Shown here: in pieces, positions 15,003 to 15,555 of the stretch
Position numbering within the stretch: the stretch's first letter is position 1
Layout: each line of letters begins with the position of its first letter
Origin: Ardenticatenaceae bacterium
GTDB lineage: Bacteria > Chloroflexota > Anaerolineae > Promineifilales > Promineifilaceae
Length of the DNA: 15,555 nucleotides
NCBI GenBank assembly: GCA_020634415.1
Contig: JACKBT010000068.1
Location: 1-15,555 of the forward strand
Reading direction: 5' to 3'
The notes under the pieces: model-generated
The model's input: only the letters and a program-made list of their open reading frames with translations
The model's database searches: none
What the model was told of the DNA's origin: nothing
Position numbers and translations under genes: made by a program

Positions 15003-15245
15003 ATGCAAAAAAATGAGTCATCCGCCACAAATTCAGCCTACTACGCCTATATGCTGCGCTTCTGGCCGGAACAAACACCGGGCGAAACCACCTGGCGATT
15101 CACCTTGCTTGATCCCCACTCCGGCCAAAAACAAGGTTTTCAATCCCTCGACGCACTTTTCAACCATCTCGCATCACTCACAGATTGCGATGAGCAAACC
15201 ATCACGTCATTCGTGCATCGTTCGTCAAGAGATCAGCAAGCATGA
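15003..15245 (+). CDS. Small conserved-looking protein of unknown function (80 residues)
   Basis: A soluble, hydrophilic protein with no signal peptide or membrane segment. It resembles small proteins I recall from Chloroflexota, with a 'Y-x-L-R-[FL]-W ... W-R ... L-x-D-P-H-[ST]-G ... G-F-x-S-L-[DE]-A-L-F' pattern. Here these are YMLRFW (16-21), WRFTLLDPHSG (31-41) and GFQSLDALFNHL (45-56). The start is ATG at 15003, with AGGG seven bases upstream. An in-frame ATG at 14931 overlaps the -10 element and would lie upstream of the expected transcript, so it is rejected. The gene follows the second TCACG operator, suggesting co-regulation with SulP. A small gene next to an AfsR-type regulator recalls Streptomyces afsS, but no sequence similarity is claimed. 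Confidence 0.75.
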   Translation: MQKNESSATNSAYYAYMLRFWPEQTPGETTWRFTLLDPHSGQKQGFQSLDALFNHLASLTDCDEQTITSFVHRSSRDQQA

Positions 15246-15296
15246 AATCAATTTAACTTATTAAAAACGGTAATTATTCACTCCCTCGAGTGAAAA

Positions 15297-15531
15297 ATCC
15301 TCCCGGAGGTTTCTTTTACAGAGGCTCTCCTGAGGGAAAACCTCCGGGAGGATGAATGGTTACTAAAAAACGAAAGGAATAACCGCACAAAGGTTTCATT
15401 CCCCACAGAGTTGTAGTTGTACGCAGGCAACATCCTTTCAACATCGGAAATGTTGCCTGTTTTGTAACTACTAACCCTCCGGGAGGTTTCCATCAAGAAG
15501 TTTGCTCCTGGCATAAACCTCCCGGAGGATC
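15297..15531. repeat. Nested palindromic repeat region, four CCTCC[C/G]GGAGG units in two inverted pairs
   Basis: Unit 1 (15297-15312, ATCCTCCCGGAGGTTT) and unit 2 (15338-15353) are exact 16-bp inverted copies. Unit 3 (15476-15489) and unit 4 (15515-15528) are an exact 14-bp inverted pair. Each unit core is itself a palindrome (CCTCC, one centre base, GGAGG). The outer and inner pairs also match each other apart from that centre base. The stretch from 15246 to 15555 has no credible gene. It resembles paired REP/BIME elements or a MITE; no target-site duplication is evident. Confidence 0.8.
15424..15464 (+). terminator. Rho-independent terminator inside the repeat region
   Basis: CAGGCAACAT (15424-15433) and ATGTTGCCTG (15450-15459) form a perfect 10-bp stem with a 16-nt loop, followed by TTTTG. 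It could end the transcript of the 80-residue gene, though it is about 180 bp past the stop codon. It may instead end a small RNA made from the repeat region. Confidence 0.6.
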
Positions 15532-15555
15532 ACACCAGAGAGGCTTAGTAGATAC

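Noticed and set aside
15278..15514. 78-codon minus-strand open frame over the terminal repeats
   Set aside because: It runs through the inverted repeats and the plus-strand terminator, has no recognisable domain, and its composition follows the repeats.
15297..15531. Possible CRISPR array
   Set aside because: The four units alternate in orientation, spacings are unequal, and each unit is a short palindrome with no cas gene nearby.

Overview
The window reads as a GC-rich bacterial chromosome fragment, most likely Chloroflexota (Anaerolineae-like). This is an inference from the protein types: large AAA-TPR signalling proteins, a SARP/AfsR-like regulator and a small 'MLRFW...DPHSG' protein. It is also suggested by the intergenic style of short heptamer arrays and a very frequent palindromic octamer. 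No phage or insertion-sequence gene is visible.

Layout. Positions 1-1770 (+) hold the C-terminal 589 codons of a prolyl oligopeptidase (S9A), cut by the window edge. It converges on a P1/DmpA-family peptidase (1868-2815, -), with a heptamer-repeat hairpin between them. Next come two minus-strand tRNA genes, Arg(TCG) and His(GTG), each followed by its own terminator. A translationally coupled minus-strand pair follows: a MetE-C-domain protein (3730-4833) and a PaaI-like hotdog thioesterase (3269-3730). Two very large minus-strand signalling genes come after that: a protein with two class III cyclase domains, an AAA ATPase and TPRs (4883-9157), and a SARP/BTAD-NB-ARC-TPR regulator (9257-12331). 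On the plus strand are a SulP anion transporter fused to STAS and cyclic-nucleotide-binding domains (12639-14867) and an 80-residue protein of unknown function (15003-15245). The window ends in about 310 bp of non-coding DNA built from nested inverted repeats.

Most notable result. The divergent region between the SARP-like regulator and the SulP gene carries three TCACG direct repeats at an exact 11-bp period, ending 7 bp before a TATTCT -10-like hexamer. The same three-repeat, 11-bp, 7-bp, TATGCT arrangement recurs upstream of the 80-residue gene. Direct repeats one helical turn apart next to the -10 are the known style of SARP binding sites. The simplest inference is that the regulator controls itself, the SulP gene and the small gene. 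The neighbouring gene encodes a protein with the layout of mammalian soluble (bicarbonate-sensitive) adenylyl cyclase, and the SulP protein ends in a cyclic-nucleotide-binding domain with an intact phosphate-binding cassette. Together they suggest an anion-transport module under both transcriptional (SARP) and second-messenger (cNMP) control. This is a hypothesis from sequence only.

A second genome-scale signal is the palindrome ACGGCCGT, about 23 exact copies by eye in 15.5 kb where about 0.24 would be expected by chance. It resembles cyanobacterial HIP1.
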